Positions 4,721 through 5,977 of a stretch of 5,977 bases of DNA are shown here, one piece after another. Each line of letters begins with the position of its first letter. Position 1 is the first letter of the stretch. The notes under the pieces were generated by a model. The model saw only the letters and a list, made by a program, of their open reading frames with translations, was not told where the DNA came from and did not search any database. Made by a program: the position numbers and the translations under genes. Source of the DNA: HGM13006 sp964527315 (GTDB taxonomy: Bacteria; Bacillota; Clostridia; Oscillospirales; Oscillospiraceae); contig CAZGOQ010000130.1 of NCBI GenBank assembly GCA_964527315.1, positions 1-5,977 on the forward strand, written 5' to 3'.

Positions 4721-5788
4721 TTAGCCGCCGATCAAAGGTTGATCAAAAGCGAACAGCGTCTCGTTGAGCTCCATGACATTGTAGTTTTTCTGCAGGATGA
4801 AATACTCCACAATGATGTCAAACTTACTGCTGTGGCTCAGGGCGTAGCCCGCCCGACCGATGAAATCGCGTGTCTCGTCCAGATCCAATTCCAGAGCAAC
4901 GGCAAAGGCCAGAGACGTGGCCTTGGATGGCTTGTAGGCCGGATTGCTGCGGATCTTGGAGAAAAGCTTGCGGTCAATATTGGCCTTTTTATAGATCTCC
5001 GCATCCTTTTTGCCGGTGCGGTCAATGAGCTTCAATAGCGTCTCGGAGAATCCCGCGTCCGTCTTTTGGAGCATATCCTCTAAGCTGGATTTTGATGCGG
5101 CGACGGCAGCCGCGGAACTTGTCGCCGGCACATCGGGAATTTCTTCCGGAACCTCTGGCCGGAGCGCTTGAGCTTCCATTCTGCGCGCTTGCCGTCTTTG
5201 ACGGATCGCGCGATAAATATCACTGCTGTCGGCTGCAGAGTATTCTTCCATGAGCTTTTCACGGATGTAATGCTCATCTATGTAACTTTGAACCGACTGA
5301 AACAGCTTTTCCGACAGCGCAAAGGCGTCCCGATCGAACACGACCAGAATGATACGCATCTCGTGCTCCATCAGGAAGGCACTGAAAGCGTTGACGGCGA
5401 TCTGCAATGCCACGGATTTCGGAAAACCGTAGTTTCCGGCTGACAGCAGCGGGAACGCCACGGATCTGCAGCGTTTTTTCGCCGCCAGAGCAAGGGCGTT
5501 GTCGTAGCACTGACGCAGAATCGCTTCTTCTCCGTGGGCGCCGTCCTCCCATACGGGGCCGACGGCGTGGATGACATATTTTGCGTTCAAATCAAAAGCA
5601 TGTGTGACTGCCGCCTGTCCCGCGGTGATGGCGCCTATCTTCTTCCGCGCCTCCAACAGTTTTGGCCCGGCTTTTTTGTGGATGCCCGCATCAACGCCGG
5701 AGCCGATGGCCGGGTTCGGGTTTGCAGTGTTGACAATAGCGTCCGCTTTTATCTCTGTAATATCGCCGCGGATGATCTCAAATGGCAT
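4721..5788 (-). CDS. Macro-domain protein with XRE-like C-terminal domain
   Basis: Residues 1-170 form a macro domain, which binds ADP-ribose and in many bacteria hydrolyses ADP-ribosyl esters or O-acetyl-ADP-ribose. Readable motifs are GDIT (8-11), VNTAN (19-23), the phosphate loop GSGVDAGIH (29-37), VIHAVGP (72-78) and the second loop LLSAGNYGFP (114-123). A low-complexity, Ala/Pro-rich linker (about 195-235) follows. Residues 240-352 are helical and contain a helix-turn-helix-like stretch, DAEIYKKANIDRKLFSKIR (262-280), then helices rich in Ala and Leu, and end in FAFDQPLIGG. This C-terminal part accompanies macro domains in many Firmicutes proteins, as I recall them. It could bind DNA or a partner protein. 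GGAGG (5800-5796) sits seven bases from the ATG. It is the first full gene of the macro-VWA-ARH cluster, though a hairpin array separates it from VWA. Full length and intact. Confidence 0.92.
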   Translation of the reverse strand: MPFEIIRGDITEIKADAIVNTANPNPAIGSGVDAGIHKKAGPKLLEARKKIGAITAGQAAVTHAFDLNAKYVIHAVGPVWEDGAHGEEAILRQCYDNALALAAKKRCRSVAFPLLSAGNYGFPKSVALQIAVNAFSAFLMEHEMRIILVVFDRDAFALSEKLFQSVQSYIDEHYIREKLMEEYSAADSSDIYRAIRQRRQARRMEAQALRPEVPEEIPDVPATSSAAAVAASKSSLEDMLQKTDAGFSETLLKLIDRTGKKDAEIYKKANIDRKLFSKIRSNPAYKPSKATSLAFAVALELDLDETRDFIGRAGYALSHSSKFDIIVEYFILQKNYNVMELNETLFAFDQPLIGG

Positions 5789-5870
5789 GAGCTCGCCTCC
5801 GTTCCCTGTGTGTCACTGTAAAGCTGTTCAGGCAGGACTCAGTGATAGGCAGATGGATGTTTTTAGACAT
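5778..5870 (-). CDS. Possible 30-residue upstream peptide overlapping the macro start
   Basis: An ATG at 5870 with AGGGG upstream opens a 30-codon frame (MSKNIHLPIT... ending RRRAHAI) whose stop at 5780-5778 lies eleven bases inside the macro gene. The basic C-terminus is encoded by the purine-rich ribosome site of the macro gene, so that part is constrained by other needs. I do not recognise it. It may be a leader peptide that couples translation to the macro gene, a fragment of an older gene, or a chance frame. Confidence 0.25.
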   Translation of the reverse strand: MSKNIHLPITESCLNSFTVTHRERRRAHAI

Positions 5871-5878
5871 ATAATTCC

Positions 5879-5915
5879 CCTGTTTGGGCATCATGTTACC
5901 TATCTTACAAACAGG
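5879..5915. repeat. 8-bp perfect inverted repeat upstream of the macro gene
   Basis: CCTGTTTG (5879-5886) and CAAACAGG (5908-5915) are exact inverted copies 21 bases apart, spanning the stop of the right-edge frame. In minus-strand RNA the second-read arm includes part of the AGGGG site before the 30-codon frame. No U-tract follows, so a terminator is unlikely. It could be an operator or a weak regulatory hairpin. Confidence 0.3.
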
Positions 5916-5977
5916 ACATCATTGTGATAGTCCAGGTATTCCCCCATATGACCATTCAGGTGCAAATCAAACTGCAT
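5900..5977 (-). CDS. C-terminal tail of an unidentified gene (partial)
   Basis: The minus frame entering from the right edge stays open for 25 codons, ending in DYHNDVLFVR and TAG (5902-5900); the other two minus frames close within seven codons of the edge. The last three bases of the window happen to read ATG, so this could be a start, but more probably the gene continues beyond. Too short to name. It ends 112 bases before the macro start, close enough for one transcript. Confidence 0.35.
   Translation of the reverse strand: MQFDLHLNGHMGEYLDYHNDVLFVR

Overview
All convincing genes lie on the minus strand, so the window is read from right to left. The organism is most likely a gut-type Firmicute of class Clostridia. 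The reasons are strong AGGAGG-type ribosome sites, sigma-A-like TTGACA/TATAAT promoters, and a macro/XRE-like fusion protein of a type I associate with clostridia. No rRNA, tRNA, CRISPR array, transposase or integrase is visible.

The right half (about 3088-5870) is GC-rich and holds an ADP-ribose-themed cluster: a macro-domain protein with an XRE-like C-terminal domain, a cytosolic VWA protein, and an ADP-ribosylglycohydrolase. The last two overlap by the four bases ATGA. Between the macro and VWA genes lies a 188-base spacer made almost entirely of hairpins. The last hairpin (18 of 20 Watson-Crick pairs) buries the VWA ribosome site. A 30-codon reading frame overlaps the macro start, and the tail of an unidentified gene sits at the right edge.

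The left half (1-3000) is visibly richer in AT and looks like a defence segment of separately promoted genes. First comes a 579-residue protein joining a zinc ribbon, an AbiH abortive-infection domain and an unassigned beta-rich C-terminus, driven by a near-consensus promoter. Next is a short SIR2-like protein that keeps the nucleotide-binding ends of the fold but appears to lack the catalytic middle. Its 5' leader carries an intrinsic terminator downstream of a good promoter, which suggests attenuation. At the left edge only the first 14 codons of a gene remain, resembling the N-terminus of Fic-family proteins. Its promoter is threaded through four symmetric TCGTCC half-sites, a probable operator.

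The shared theme is NAD+/ADP-ribose and nucleotide chemistry: SIR2-like, AbiH, macro, ARH and possibly Fic. Treating the window as one coordinated system is an inference. The internal promoters argue for at least four transcripts, and the change in base composition near 3000 suggests the left part arrived separately.
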